Source: Cognaticolwellia sediminilitoris (GTDB taxonomy: Bacteria; Pseudomonadota; Gammaproteobacteria; Enterobacterales; Alteromonadaceae). From it: a stretch of 64,000 bases of DNA. The stretch lies in assembly GCA_002104535.1 (NCBI GenBank), contig NBOG01000006.1, forward strand, positions 237,817-301,816, written 5' to 3'. Numbering within the stretch: the stretch's first letter is position 1; each line of letters opens with the position of its first letter. Position numbers and translations under genes: made by a program. The notes beneath the pieces are model-generated. The model was not told the origin of the DNA and ran no database searches. It was given only the letters and a program-made list of their open reading frames with translations. Positions 54,515-64,000 of the stretch are shown here, one piece after another.

Positions 54515-55897
54515 TTAACCAATTAAGCTTAATGCAGCTTGTGGCAACTGGTTAGCCTGGGCAAGAATAGAGGTACCTGCTTGTTGCAAGATCTGGTTCT
54601 TGGTCATTTGCGCTGTTTCAACAGCAAAGTCAGTATCTTGAATTCGGCTACGTGACGCTGATACGTTCTCTTGGATATTAGCCAAGTTACTGATAGTGTG
54701 ACTCAAACGGTTTTGAACAGCACCTAAGTCAGCTCGTTGTCCATCTATTTGAGATAATGCTGCGTCAATAGTACCAATGGCTGTTTGTGCCGTTGTTGCA
54801 CTAGTTGATATATCAACAGATGCAATCGTAGTTTTAGCTGACGCTGTTCCACCTGAAATTGTACCTGTTGTACCTGAGATAGAAAAAGCACCATCTGAGC
54901 TCAAAGATAATTTAGATGAGAAACTTGAAGTAGCAGCCGTGCTATCAGTACCGCCTAATGCCGTATCCCCCGCAGTCGCTCCAGAAATATCAATACCTGC
55001 AACACCTGTCGCTCTGATAGTTATAACACCTGCTGTACTTACAGAAGTATCATAACCAGCCTTACCTAGATCTTCTGCTAACGCTGTGTTATCAGTACCA
55101 TAATTAGCTAAAGCAAAAGTATTACCACCTATCGCCAAAGTACCAGAACCAGCAACTTTTAGCTCAATGGTTGTTTCAAGTACTGCTTCAGCTTCAACAC
55201 CTAAGTTTAATGCATTTAAACCTGCAGCAGTTTCAACTGCGGTATCAGTAGCTACTGATGTGTATGAACCAGTACCTTTAGGTCCATTAAGTGTAAATGC
55301 GTTAGTCGTACCTTCAGCTAAAGTACTTAATGCTGCACCAGCTGCACCTACACCATATTCTGTACCCGCAGAGTTTAGGGTATAGTTACCTAAATCTGTA
55401 GATGAAATACCTGAAAGTGTTACTGATATAGTTTGGTTAGCGTCTGAACCAACTTGGAAATTTTTTGTACCAAAATTTCCGTCTAATAAGTTAGTACCAC
55501 CAAAAGAGGTTGTATTAGAAATACGCGTTAACTCTGTTTGTAGAGCGCCCACTTCTTTTTGAAGAGCATCTCTATCAGATTGACTGTTAGAACCGTTAGC
55601 TGATTGCAATGCTAGCTCACGCATACGCTGTAAGATACTAGTTGATTCTTGCATCGCACCTTCAGCAGTTTGCGCCATTGAGATACCGTCGTTAGCGTTA
55701 CGTTGTGCAACACCTAAACCATTTATTTGAGATGTTAAACGGTTTGAAATTTGTAGACCCGCTGCATCATCTTTTGCGCTGTTAATACGCATACCTGATG
55801 ATAAACGTTGCATTGATGTTGCTAGACCTTCACCTGATTTACTTAAGTTACGTTGTGCATTTAGTGAAGATGTATTTGTGATTACTGATAAAGCCAT
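54515..55897 (-). CDS. fliC1: Flagellin, proximal copy (sigma-28-dependent)
   Basis: A 460-residue filament subunit, larger than the ~270-380 residues usual in Vibrio or Shewanella. D0/D1 ends are canonical ([30 protein letters not shown]). The central ~200 residues are rich in A, G, S and T and form the surface D2/D3 part. It is nearly identical to fliC2, including the central region. AGGAG precedes the ATG; a sigma-28 site lies 90-117 bp upstream and a terminator follows. The symbol is a local label for one of two paralogues. Confidence 0.95.
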   Translation of the reverse strand: MALSVITNTSSLNAQRNLSKSGEGLATSMQRLSSGMRINSAKDDAAGLQISNRLTSQINGLGVAQRNANDGISMAQTAEGAMQESTSILQRMRELALQSANGSNSQSDRDALQKEVGALQTELTRISNTTSFGGTNLLDGNFGTKNFQVGSDANQTISVTLSGISSTDLGNYTLNSAGTEYGVGAAGAALSTLAEGTTNAFTLNGPKGTGSYTSVATDTAVETAAGLNALNLGVEAEAVLETTIELKVAGSGTLAIGGNTFALANYGTDNTALAEDLGKAGYDTSVSTAGVITIRATGVAGIDISGATAGDTALGGTDSTAATSSFSSKLSLSSDGAFSISGTTGTISGGTASAKTTIASVDISTSATTAQTAIGTIDAALSQIDGQRADLGAVQNRLSHTISNLANIQENVSASRSRIQDTDFAVETAQMTKNQILQQAGTSILAQANQLPQAALSLIG

Positions 55898-55987
55898 AAT
55901 AAAACTCCTGATTACAAATGTGTAATTCGTTTGTTAGTAGTTACATCAGGTGCCTAGTAAATTAATCAAGCTCCCGTTCTAATAACA

Positions 55988-56014
55988 TTAACGGCAGCAA
56001 ATAAATTAACTTTA
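55988..56014 (-). promoter_or_regulatory. Sigma-28 promoter of fliC1
   Basis: On the minus strand TAAAGTTA-N11-GCCGTTAA: correct spacing (15 bases after TAAA) and one mismatch to GCCGATAA. Confidence 0.88.
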
Positions 56015-56182
56015 ATCTTTTTTATCAATTTATTTAATTAAACGCTGTATAAACTTACTTATTCGCTTAAATATTAGGCTTTATAATAACTGGGCGGATT
56101 TAATATTGACTATTTAGCGACTAAAGTCGTGCCCTACAACCTCATTTATATGTAAGTCCTAAAGAATCAAGAAAAAAATCAT

Positions 56183-56210
56183 AAAAAAACCGAACAATAG
56201 TTCGGTTTTT
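56183..56210 (-). terminator. Terminator of fliC2
   Basis: On the minus strand AAAAACCGAAC-TATT-GTTCGGTTTTTTT. The A- and T-runs on both sides would allow bidirectional use. Confidence 0.92.
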
Positions 56211-56256
56211 AATATTAATGATATTAACCAGATTAATAATTTTCTGGCTAGTTGTA

Positions 56257-57642
56257 CTAACCACCAAGCAAGCTTAAAGCGGCTTGTGGTATCTGATTAG
56301 CTTGAGCTAAAATCGACGTACCTGCCTGCTGCAATATTTGATTCTTGGTCATGTTTGCAGTTTCGATTGCAAAATCAGTATCCTGAATTCGGCTACGCGA
56401 TGCTGATACATTTTCTTGGATATTAGCTAAATTACTAATAGTGTGGCTGAAACGATTTTGTACCGCACCTAGTCCAGCTCTTGAGTTGTCGATTTGTGAC
56501 AAGGCTGCATCTATCGTTACAAGCGCCCCCTGTGCTGTCGCCGCACTAGTACCAACATCTATACTTGCCACTGTGGTTTTAGTTGAACTAGTTCCACCTG
56601 AAATTGTTCCTGTCGTGCCAGCAATAGAGAATGCGCCATCTGAACTCAAAGATAATTTAGATGAAAAACTTGATGTAGCAGCAGTACTATCAGTTCCACC
56701 TAATGCCGTATCTCCTGCGGTAGCCCCAGAGATATCGATTCCTGCAACACCTGTTGCCCTAATTGATATTACACCTGTTAAACTTACAGAAGTATCGTAA
56801 CCGGCTTTACCTAAGTCTTCTGCTAACGCTGTGTTATCAGTGCCATAATTAGCTAATGCAAAGGTATTGCCACCTATAGTTAATATTCCAGAACCCGCAG
56901 CCTTTAGTTCAATGGTTGTTTCGAGTAAGGCTTCTGCTTCTACACCAAGGTTTAAAGCATTTAAGCCCGCAGCTGTTTCAACCGCACTATCAGTAGCAAC
57001 TGACGTGTATGAACCAGTACCTTTAGGACCGTTAAGCGTAAATGCATTAGTTGTACCTTCGGCTAGTGTGCTTAATGCGGCGCCAGGTGCACCTACACCA
57101 TATTCAGAGCCCGCAGAATTTAAGGTATAATTACCTAAGTCGGTCGCCGAAACACTACTAAGTGAAACAGAAATAGTTTGGTTTGCATCAGCACCAACCT
57201 GAAACTGCTTTGTTCCAAACGTGCCATCAAGTAAGTTAGTACCACCAAACGATGTGGTATTAGAAATACGCGTTAACTCTGTTTGTAAAGCACTGACTTC
57301 TTTCTGAAGTGCATCTCGATCAGATTGACCATTTGAACCATTGGCCGCTTGTAGCGCCAATTCACGCATTCGTTGTAAAATACTGGTTGATTCTTGCATG
57401 GCACCTTCAGCAGTTTGTGCCATTGAAATACCATCGTTAGCATTGCGCTGTGCAACCGCCAACCCTTGTATTTGCGATGTTAGTCTGTTGGATATTTGCA
57501 AGCCAGCTGCATCATCTTTTGCACTATTAATTCGCATACCAGATGATAATCGTTGCATAGCCGTTGCCAACCCATCACCAGATTTTGTCAAGTTACGTTG
57601 AGCATTCAATGATGCCGTGTTAGTTACTACAGATAAGGCCAT
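56257..57642 (-). CDS. fliC2: Flagellin, distal copy (sigma-54-dependent)
   Basis: A 461-residue filament subunit. Nearly identical to fliC1 from the start to the C-terminus, with scattered substitutions (for example Q-G-L-A-V instead of N-G-L-G-V near residue 60) and an extra final glycine. AGGAG precedes the ATG. Upstream, at 57863-57880, is a sigma-54 site, not a sigma-28 one, with a leader of about 210 bases. That suggests an earlier expression class than fliC1, as with FlaA in Vibrio. The symbol is a local label. Confidence 0.95.
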   Translation of the reverse strand: MALSVVTNTASLNAQRNLTKSGDGLATAMQRLSSGMRINSAKDDAAGLQISNRLTSQIQGLAVAQRNANDGISMAQTAEGAMQESTSILQRMRELALQAANGSNGQSDRDALQKEVSALQTELTRISNTTSFGGTNLLDGTFGTKQFQVGADANQTISVSLSSVSATDLGNYTLNSAGSEYGVGAPGAALSTLAEGTTNAFTLNGPKGTGSYTSVATDSAVETAAGLNALNLGVEAEALLETTIELKAAGSGILTIGGNTFALANYGTDNTALAEDLGKAGYDTSVSLTGVISIRATGVAGIDISGATAGDTALGGTDSTAATSSFSSKLSLSSDGAFSIAGTTGTISGGTSSTKTTVASIDVGTSAATAQGALVTIDAALSQIDNSRAGLGAVQNRFSHTISNLANIQENVSASRSRIQDTDFAIETANMTKNQILQQAGTSILAQANQIPQAALSLLGG

Positions 57643-57862
57643 GATAGACTCCTAGTAATTTAAATTATCTTTACATTGTTTTTGCGTTAATAAATTTGAC
57701 GGCTTAGCCAGACTTACAACACTGTTAATTTCAGCCCTTTACTCACAGTTACTAAAACAACTTATGCAATGCTTTTGGGCTTCATTGGCCTTAACAGCCA
57801 CGGTTTTGCGATTAAGGCTTCTAACCTGAAACCGCCAGTTTTATGTTTATCTAAGATTAATA

Positions 57863-57880
57863 AAGCAATACTTGTACCAA
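57863..57880 (-). promoter_or_regulatory. Sigma-54 promoter of fliC2
   Basis: The minus strand reads TTTGGTACAAGTATTGCTTT: GG-N10-GC with TTGCT at -12 and TGGTACA at -24. About 220 bp upstream of the fliC2 ATG and just after flgL. The leader contains GCCTTAA/TTAAGGC arms that could pair. Confidence 0.78.
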
Positions 57881-57924
57881 AATTAAACAATCGAACATAA
57901 AAATCGACTAAATAAGTAAAAAAA

Positions 57925-59130
57925 TTATCGAATATAATTAAACAAAGACAAACCTTGCACTTGCGTAAACGCTTGCTGCGCGGCCTGTAGCGCTATTTTT
58001 GATTGTTCGAAAGTAGATATTGCTTTAGCAAAATCTAAATCTTCAATTGACGACCTAGCAGAAGATAAATACAGCGCAGTATCTAAATGGTTATTCTTTT
58101 GACGATCGATAACTTGTAAATTAATACCTGACTGGGCGCGACGTGATGTTAAGTGATTCATTGAGTCACTTAACTGGCCTAAGATATGATCAAAGTCGAC
58201 CTGTATCTGTGGATCTTCACCTTTACTGGACTTGGAGCTGATCCAATCAATAGCTGACTTAATAGTTTCAAAAACACTGATATTTTGCTCTGGAGCTATT
58301 GAAAAGTTATCACCCGGCAATGGATTGCCGCTTAATTTAACCTCGATACCATTAAAGGCAATGGTTTGCCCAGCTACATAACCGGCAATATTGGTAACAT
58401 TGCCAGCACCATCAGTAATGGTTAAATCTGTTTCAGTGGTAAAGTCAAAGGTGAAGTCTGCAGGGTTTAGCGCGCTGTTATAAATACTTGGATCGGCGAT
58501 AACGGCACTTTCAACACTAACACCTGACGTGTTTATATTATAATTAGCGGAAAAATCACCAACAGCATTAGGCACTTTCTCAAATATGTTTTCGCCACTT
58601 TGATTAGTCGTAATAGACACATTTTTTGCTATTTGTAATTCTCGAACACCATTGTCACCACGATAGCTTACCGAGTTATCCGTTTGTATAACAAATGGCG
58701 CCTCATCGACTTGATAACCGGCAAAGACATAACCACCCGTTTCATCTTGTGTATTGGCAATAGCTAATATTTGCTCCAAACTATGACTAGCCTGTTGAGC
58801 AATTGAGTCAAGGTCTTCACTAGAATAAGCACCATTATTTGCTTGCAGTAGCAAATCTTTTAACTCATTCATAATATCTTCAGCATTGGCAAGTGAAGTA
58901 TCAATTAGTCCGTTTTGATTTTCGGCTTGTGTGATATTACGCTGATACTTTTCAATGCTAGCCAGATCATTTTTATACCCAGCCAAAGTACCATAAGAAA
59001 CAGCATCATCTTTTGCAGTAAGTACTCGCTTGCCACTTGAAATATAACTGACTTGTTCACTAACACCAGATTGCTGATTAGACATTTGCAAGCCAGTTTG
59101 AATATAAAACTGTGATGTTGAAACGCGCAT
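57925..59130 (-). CDS. flgL: Flagellar hook-filament junction protein FlgL
   Basis: A 401-residue junction protein (HAP3) with flagellin-like terminal helices: M-R-V-S-T-S-Q-F-Y at the start, A-K-A-I-S-T-F-E-Q-S-K-I-A-L-Q-A-A-Q-Q-A-F at the end. GGAGC precedes the ATG. It lies eight bases after flgK and is followed by the fliC2 promoter region. Confidence 0.95.
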   Translation of the reverse strand: MRVSTSQFYIQTGLQMSNQQSGVSEQVSYISSGKRVLTAKDDAVSYGTLAGYKNDLASIEKYQRNITQAENQNGLIDTSLANAEDIMNELKDLLLQANNGAYSSEDLDSIAQQASHSLEQILAIANTQDETGGYVFAGYQVDEAPFVIQTDNSVSYRGDNGVRELQIAKNVSITTNQSGENIFEKVPNAVGDFSANYNINTSGVSVESAVIADPSIYNSALNPADFTFDFTTETDLTITDGAGNVTNIAGYVAGQTIAFNGIEVKLSGNPLPGDNFSIAPEQNISVFETIKSAIDWISSKSSKGEDPQIQVDFDHILGQLSDSMNHLTSRRAQSGINLQVIDRQKNNHLDTALYLSSARSSIEDLDFAKAISTFEQSKIALQAAQQAFTQVQGLSLFNYIR

Positions 59131-59138
59131 AAAAGCTC

Positions 59139-61139
59139 CTATCTAGCAGCCGCTAATAATGTATCAAAAATGGTATTTGCCACAGAGATAATCTGTGATG
59201 ATGCTTGGTATGCTTGCTGATATTTCAACAAGTTCGCCGCTTCTTCATCGAGATTAACCCCCGACTTAGATTGGTTTCGGTTATACGCTTGGTTATATAA
59301 GGCATGTGCTGTATCAGCCACTAACTCGGCAGAGCTGGCATTCGAACCAACTTCCGCTGTTGCTGTCGCTAATGCTTGACTAAATGATTGCTTCCCACCA
59401 TCAAGAATTTGTTGTTCTTGCGTGGTAGCAATATAAGTTGCATTTCGACCATTACCAGAACCAAACGCATCAACAAGGGTAAATTTTTCACGCGCTAAAC
59501 TTCCTTGACCAACCGGCAAACCACTTATTTCTATTTGAAAAGCGGCTGAAGCTGGTGAAGGCGGCATATCAATTAATGCTGTTGCACCTGCTGCAAAACT
59601 GCCACTTGCTAATGTTGCCGACGGTGGTGGATTAGCCGCATCATAAACGCGGTAATCAAATATACCTGGCGCACTTTCATAAACATCTACGGTTAGTTGT
59701 GCGTTAGTACCTTCGGTATATGAACGTGCAACTTCAGGACTGGTAACATTAACAATATTAACCGCGCCATTACTGACGTTATTTTCATCAACTTCAACTT
59801 CAATAGCAGAACTTGCTGCAATGCCTTTAGGGTCAGTTAATTGAACCCGCATTAATCCCGCGCTATTTTCAGTAGGACGAATGGTAAAAGTATCATTGAT
59901 ACTGGCAGTGCCAGAGTTAACTTTAAAGTCAAAGCCATGACCGGTTGGATAAACCCCTGGTGAAGAAGCAACAAGTGTTGTTTCTGCACCATCACGTTCA
60001 TTGGTCATGATAAAATCAGTACCGTCAAATCTAATGGTAAACTCATTAGTTGGCACTAAAGACACGTCAGTAATAGTAACGCCGGCTTGTAAACTACCCG
60101 CGTTTTTGGATGAAGCAAGTACACGTGAATTTTCTAACGTTGTACTATTAATATCAGTAAAAATGTTCAGACCTTGTTTAGCATTCAAATCAAGACCTTG
60201 AGATTGTGCTTGATTTAATGTTTCCGAAATAGCCATAGCTAAACGGTTTAAATCGCTACGGGCAGCAGTAACATGCTCATCACGGTAGGCCATTTTGGCT
60301 GCTATAGCACCGCCCAATTTAGTGCCATCAAGCGCAACTTTGCCATTTCGGCCATTTAACTGCAGGGTAGTTTGTTTGGGATCCGGATCACCTGCTTGTA
60401 CGCTAATCGTAATCGGGGTAATGCCCGCAACCAGTGTTGCGCCATTTCCGATCATCACGGTCATAACACCGTTAGAATCTTCAAGGGTATTAACTGAGGT
60501 ATATTCGCCCAGTTGATTGATCAGTTTATCGCGTTGATCAAGTAAATTATTAGGTTGACCGGTTAATGATAAGTCACCTTTTTGAATTATTTGTTCATTG
60601 ATTTTTGCTAAATCGAGTGAGATCTGCGAAATTTTATTCGCCATCTGTTCAATTTCTTGATTGGTTGATTTTTCAAGTTGCTCTAAATTTTGGCTAACAC
60701 TGTTAAAGTCATTCGCTACGACGCTAGCTTGGCTAAGCGCAATATTACGTAAACCCAGATCATTGGGTTTATCTGCAATAGCATTTATTGCTTGATAAAA
60801 ACGATCAATAGAACCACTAATAGTTTCATTAGTCGCTGACATAATTTGGTTTAATTGATTAAGGTCTAAACTAATAGAGTTGGCATTACCCAAGTTACTG
60901 GTATTGGTTAATTGCTCTTTATAGGAAAATTGATCGTATAGACGTGAGATGTCTTGAACATACGTACCAGAGCCAATAAAATTACCGGTATTATAATTAC
61001 CTACCATAGTGCCTTGTTCTGCACGTTGGCGGGTATAACCTTCGGTATTTACGTTAGCAATGTTATGCCCTGTAGTCGCTAACTGTTGTTGCGAGGCAAG
61101 TAAACCACTAACTCCAGTTTGATACAGATTAATCGACAT
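59139..61139 (-). CDS. flgK: Flagellar hook-filament junction protein FlgK
   Basis: A 666-residue junction protein (HAP1). The N-terminus Y-Q-T-G-V-S-G-L-L-A-S-Q-Q-Q-L-A-T-T-G-H-N-I-A-N-V-N-T-E-G-Y-T-R-Q is the rod/hook-family signature; the C-terminus S-G-V-N-L-D-E-E-A-A-N-L-L-K-Y-Q-Q-A-Y-Q-A is characteristic. It is longer than E. coli FlgK (about 547), the extra length being in the central surface region. AGGAG lies about nine bases upstream of the ATG. Confidence 0.96.
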   Translation of the reverse strand: MSINLYQTGVSGLLASQQQLATTGHNIANVNTEGYTRQRAEQGTMVGNYNTGNFIGSGTYVQDISRLYDQFSYKEQLTNTSNLGNANSISLDLNQLNQIMSATNETISGSIDRFYQAINAIADKPNDLGLRNIALSQASVVANDFNSVSQNLEQLEKSTNQEIEQMANKISQISLDLAKINEQIIQKGDLSLTGQPNNLLDQRDKLINQLGEYTSVNTLEDSNGVMTVMIGNGATLVAGITPITISVQAGDPDPKQTTLQLNGRNGKVALDGTKLGGAIAAKMAYRDEHVTAARSDLNRLAMAISETLNQAQSQGLDLNAKQGLNIFTDINSTTLENSRVLASSKNAGSLQAGVTITDVSLVPTNEFTIRFDGTDFIMTNERDGAETTLVASSPGVYPTGHGFDFKVNSGTASINDTFTIRPTENSAGLMRVQLTDPKGIAASSAIEVEVDENNVSNGAVNIVNVTSPEVARSYTEGTNAQLTVDVYESAPGIFDYRVYDAANPPPSATLASGSFAAGATALIDMPPSPASAAFQIEISGLPVGQGSLAREKFTLVDAFGSGNGRNATYIATTQEQQILDGGKQSFSQALATATAEVGSNASSAELVADTAHALYNQAYNRNQSKSGVNLDEEAANLLKYQQAYQASSQIISVANTIFDTLLAAAR

Positions 61140-61191
61140 GTCCTAAACTCCTACAGTAACCTTAATTTCAACAGTGAAATTATCGATAAAC

Positions 61192-62190
61192 TTATTTATT
61201 TAATAAGCTAGTTACTGTCCGAAGTGTTCCCATTATTTTTTCTGCATATTTTGGGTCGGTAGCATAACCAGCACTCTGTAAGCTATGCAAAAATTGCTCC
61301 ACATTGGTAGAATTATCCAACGCGCCTTGATAACGCTCGCTTTTGGTTAATAAATTTAAGTAATCATTAACGCTTTGAGCGATTGATTCATAGACTCTAA
61401 ACGGCTCACGTTTTTTCACCATAGCGCCGTTTTCAAACTCTAAAGTTTCCTTGTGTGTTTTCTCGCCAGACCAACGGCTATCAGCTTTGATATTAAATAA
61501 GTTGTTAGAACTTTCGCCGGATTCTGTTTTAATAATTTTTTGGCCCCAGCCTGTTTCTAGCGCTGCTTGTGCAATGACCACCTCAAAAGGCACGTTAATT
61601 TTATTCTGCACCTTTTTAGCTTCATCGGTTAAGGCGCTAACAAAGTCTTTTGGTTCGGAGAATACAGGGCTTTGGAGCATACTTGCCGCTTGGGCGGCAA
61701 TAGAGCCATTTGTTTGACGATCTTTATTAGGATCGTCAGACGTTGACGAGTCTTTGACTGTACCAGTTTTACTAATAAATGCCGCTTCAGTAACTCTTAC
61801 GCTACCGCGACTATCTAAGTTGCCATCGGCGCGTAATATGGTGTGTGGCGTAAAGTTTTCAGTATCACCACCGAGTTGTCTGACGATTAATTCTGATAAA
61901 CCTAATGCGCCATTATTAGATAGTTCAAGTGACATTTGTTGATCATGCATATCACGATAAAACTTAGTGGACTCTGAATTAAATGGGCTGTCAGACTCCA
62001 ACACTTCTTGTGCTTTACGCATGCTTTTCATTAGCATTTGCATAAAAATAGCTTCAAATTGCTTAGCTGCTTGCTGTAAAGCTGCATCATTACTGGCTTT
62101 ATCATCAGATTTTGCGTCCTGACGAATAGAGTTCAAACCATTAATATCTAAGAAATTTTGTGCATCAGCAATCCGTGTTGTCATAAGCAT
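61192..62190 (-). CDS. flgJ: Peptidoglycan hydrolase and rod-cap protein FlgJ
   Basis: A 332-residue bifunctional protein. Residues 1-120 are the rod-capping domain (A-A-K-Q-F-E-A-I-F-M-Q-M-L-M-K-S-M-R). About 180-330 is the glucosaminidase domain, with catalytic-type glutamate in A-Q-A-A-L-E-T-G-W-G and Y-x-S-I-A-Q-S-V-N-D-Y. It opens the peptidoglycan for rod growth. ATG at 62190 or two codons later; no clear ribosome-binding site, so coupling to flgI (10 bases upstream) is likely. Confidence 0.96.
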   Translation of the reverse strand: MLMTTRIADAQNFLDINGLNSIRQDAKSDDKASNDAALQQAAKQFEAIFMQMLMKSMRKAQEVLESDSPFNSESTKFYRDMHDQQMSLELSNNGALGLSELIVRQLGGDTENFTPHTILRADGNLDSRGSVRVTEAAFISKTGTVKDSSTSDDPNKDRQTNGSIAAQAASMLQSPVFSEPKDFVSALTDEAKKVQNKINVPFEVVIAQAALETGWGQKIIKTESGESSNNLFNIKADSRWSGEKTHKETLEFENGAMVKKREPFRVYESIAQSVNDYLNLLTKSERYQGALDNSTNVEQFLHSLQSAGYATDPKYAEKIMGTLRTVTSLLNK

Positions 62191-62200
62191 TAAATGATCA

Positions 62201-63298
62201 TTAAATAATGATCAAATCTCCGCGTAATGCACCGGCTTGATCTAGCGCTTCTAATATCGCCATCACATCACCAGGACCAGCGCCAACTTGGTTAATGGCA
62301 CGTACTAAGGTATCTAAACTAACACCGGGGTCAAAAACAAACATCCGTGAGTCATCTTGTTGTACGTCAATAATTGTTTGAGTTGTCGCAACCGTATCAC
62401 CTTCAGCGAAGGCATTAGGTTGTGAAATATCTTCCATCTCATTGATAGTAACTGTAATACCACCATGGGTAACTGCGGCAGGTAATAAACGCACATCGGC
62501 ACCTATCACTATGGTACCCGTACGAGAGTTAACGATAATTTTCGCTGATGGTGAACCCGGTTCAAATTCTAAATTCTCTAATGTCGCTAAGAAACTAACG
62601 CGATCAGCAGCATCTCTAGGCGCGGTAACTTTTACTGATGCTGCGTCTATAGCACGTGCTGAACCAGCAATTAAATTATTAATCGTGTCGGACAGTCGTT
62701 TAGCTGTTGTAAAATCAGCATTATGTAGATTAAAGGTAATGTGATCACCCGAAGCAAAAGGCGATAAAACTTCACGTTCAACCATCGCGCCATTCGCTAT
62801 ACGACCCACCGTTGGGGTATTGGCGATCACTTTAGAACCGTCTAGCCCTTCTGCGCCTAAGCCGCTAACAATTAAACTACCTTGCGCCACAGCATAAGCG
62901 TTACCATCAAGACCCATTAATATGGTTTGTATCAACGTACCACCACGTAAACTTTGTGCGCTCCCCATTGAAGACACAGTTACGTCAATGGTCTGCCCCG
63001 GTTTAGCAAATGCCGGTAATTCTGCGTGTACCGCTACAGCGGCAACATTTTTAATTTTTGGCTTTAGGTTTGCTGGCATCGTAATACCGAAGTTGCTCAG
63101 CATAGTTTTAAAACTTTGCTCGGTGAAAGGGCTTTGTTCGCCCGTCCCCGGTAAGCCGACAACCAAACCATAGCCAATCAGTTGGTTACTTCTCACACCT
63201 GCTACATCAGCTAAGTCTTTAATTCGTTGGGCATTGGCTTCAGGTAACAGGAGTAATAATGTTAAACAAGCAACGCTATATAAATATTTTTTCATCAT
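62201..63298 (-). CDS. flgI: Flagellar P-ring protein FlgI
   Basis: A 365-residue periplasmic protein with a signal peptide ending in A-N-A at about residue 23. The mature N-terminus [26 protein letters not shown] and the C-terminus [13 protein letters not shown] are diagnostic. It forms the peptidoglycan-level bushing of the rod. Nine bases after flgH. Confidence 0.97.
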   Translation of the reverse strand: MMKKYLYSVACLTLLLLLPEANAQRIKDLADVAGVRSNQLIGYGLVVGLPGTGEQSPFTEQSFKTMLSNFGITMPANLKPKIKNVAAVAVHAELPAFAKPGQTIDVTVSSMGSAQSLRGGTLIQTILMGLDGNAYAVAQGSLIVSGLGAEGLDGSKVIANTPTVGRIANGAMVEREVLSPFASGDHITFNLHNADFTTAKRLSDTINNLIAGSARAIDAASVKVTAPRDAADRVSFLATLENLEFEPGSPSAKIIVNSRTGTIVIGADVRLLPAAVTHGGITVTINEMEDISQPNAFAEGDTVATTQTIIDVQQDDSRMFVFDPGVSLDTLVRAINQVGAGPGDVMAILEALDQAGALRGDLIII

Positions 63299-63307
63299 AT
63301 TTTCCTA

Positions 63308-64000
63308 CTAAAGAGGCCACCATGAACTACTGAAAAACTTCGATAACCAACCTTGCTCTTGAACGTCGGCAAAAGTACCAGTACCGGCATATTCAATACG
63401 AGCGTTGGCAACTTTACTCGAAGTAACTGTGTTATTTGAGCTTATATCTTGCGAGCGAACGACACCTGTTAAGCGAATAAATTCATCGCCATTATTTAAT
63501 GACATCCATTTTTCACCACGGATCATTAAGTTACCATTGGGTAAAACCCGCAATACATGAACAGAAATATTGCCTGACAGACTGTTACCTTGGTTAGCTT
63601 TTGAGTCACCTTTAAAATCAGAAGTTTGGTCATAACCTAATTGTATCGATTTATTGTTAAAGTTAACCGGTACCCCACCCAAACCTGTAATTGGATTTAA
63701 TGTCGCGCTATTGGCCTTTTTCAATTCCGTTTTTGCATTCTTTTGAGCCTGTGTACTTTCACTTAAAATAACTGAAATAATATCGCCAACACGATGCGCT
63801 TTAGAGTCAGAATATATGTTGTTGACATAATTCATTTTGAAAAGTGACCCCGTAGGTACTAAAGGCTCATCCTCCATCTCAGGTAAAATGGGGGCAAAAT
63901 CAGGATCATTAGGCAATGTTTTTGCCTGCTCTACACTGGCACAGCCAGCAAACAAAATTGCGACAATGCCGGCAATAAATAGCCGTGTGATTTTTAAGAC
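63308..64000 (-). CDS. flgH: Flagellar L-ring lipoprotein FlgH (5' end outside window)
   Basis: The frame is open from the stop to the window edge, giving 230 codons. The visible N-terminus (V-L-K-I-T-R-L-F-I-A-G-I-V-A-I) leads into the lipobox L-F-A-G-C at residues 16-20, so only the start codon and at most a few residues are missing. The body has the FlgH blocks S-L-F-K-M-N-Y-V-N-N-I-Y-S-D and H-R-V-G-D-I-I-S-V-I-L-S-E, and later L-P-N-G-N-L-M-I-R-G-E-K-W and G-V-V-R-S-Q-D-I. It forms the outer-membrane ring. Confidence 0.95.
   Translation of the reverse strand, partial: VLKITRLFIAGIVAILFAGCASVEQAKTLPNDPDFAPILPEMEDEPLVPTGSLFKMNYVNNIYSDSKAHRVGDIISVILSESTQAQKNAKTELKKANSATLNPITGLGGVPVNFNNKSIQLGYDQTSDFKGDSKANQGNSLSGNISVHVLRVLPNGNLMIRGEKWMSLNNGDEFIRLTGVVRSQDISSNNTVTSSKVANARIEYAGTGTFADVQEQGWLSKFFSSSWWPL

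Larger units (their letters stand above)
55898..56256. other. Intergenic region between the two flagellin genes
   Basis: 359 bp without a gene. It contains the fliC1 sigma-28 promoter (55988-56014) and the fliC2 terminator (56183-56210). Between them, near 56113, a degenerate GCGACTAAAGTCG-like palindrome resembles the dispersed GTCGGGCT hairpins. Nothing else was recognised. Confidence 0.6.

Noticed and set aside
57696-57722. Sigma-28 promoter for fliC2
   Set aside because: A GCCGTCAA -10-like box exists on the minus strand but there is no TAAA at the required 15-base spacing; the sigma-54 site further upstream is much better.

Overview
The window reads as chromosomal DNA of a marine gammaproteobacterium of the Alteromonadales, most likely Colwelliaceae (Colwellia/Thalassotalea type). 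The grounds are low GC, a Pseudomonas/Shewanella/Vibrio-type polar flagellar gene order, and family-typical proteins (FlrABC, FlhF/FlhG, ParC/ParP, MotC/MotD). The taxonomic placement is inference from content and gene order.

Layout. (1) 1-6000, minus strand: a surface polysaccharide locus with an outer-membrane export protein (SLBB family), a UDP-sugar dehydrogenase (tviB) and an epimerase (tviC). It is interrupted by about 670 bp of REP-like hairpins and a tandem duplication. (2) 6.4-15.2 kb: housekeeping genes, namely a POT peptide transporter, ygfA, rpiA and serA on plus, ribH-nusB-thiL-pgpA on minus, a small membrane protein and mlaA. Three copies of a ~110-bp inverted-repeat element lie between ygfA and pgpA. 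(3) 15.4-48.6 kb, all minus: a nearly complete flagellar/chemotaxis block. In transcription order it runs flrA, flrBC, fliEFGHIJ, fliKLMNOPQR-flhB, flhA-flhF-flhG-fliA, cheY-cheZ-cheA-cheB-motC-motD-parC-parP-cheW and a DUF2802-type gene. (4) 49.0-52.1 kb, plus: an island reversed relative to its surroundings with a hypothetical gene, fliS, a fliT-like gene and a 582-residue flagellin carrying an HEXXH metallopeptidase insert (flagellinolysin). (5) 52.4-64.0 kb, minus: flgH (cut by the window edge), flgI, flgJ, flgK, flgL, two large near-identical flagellins, flaG and fliD.

Regulation can be read from the DNA. Sigma-54 sites (GG-N10-GC) precede flrBC, fliE, fliK, flhA, the distal flagellin (fliC2) and the fliS island. 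Sigma-28 sites (TAAA-N15-GCCGATAA type) precede fliC1 and the flagellinolysin gene. This fits the FlrA -> sigma-54 -> FlrBC -> FliA -> sigma-28 hierarchy of polar flagella, with one flagellin under sigma-54 and the other plus the proteolytic flagellin under late sigma-28 control.

The most notable item is the proteolytic flagellin. It keeps flagellin D0/D1 ends around an HEMTH peptidase domain, has a consensus-matching sigma-28 promoter and a 12-bp leader hairpin, but starts at TTG with a poor ribosome-binding site. Flagellinolysin as a family is already known; its inverted linkage to fliS and its leader are what deserve attention here. Also notable are three FliM/CheZ-like peptides repeated in the CheA linker, several dispersed intergenic repeat families, and a terminator plus inverted repeat between cheW and the DUF2802-type gene.
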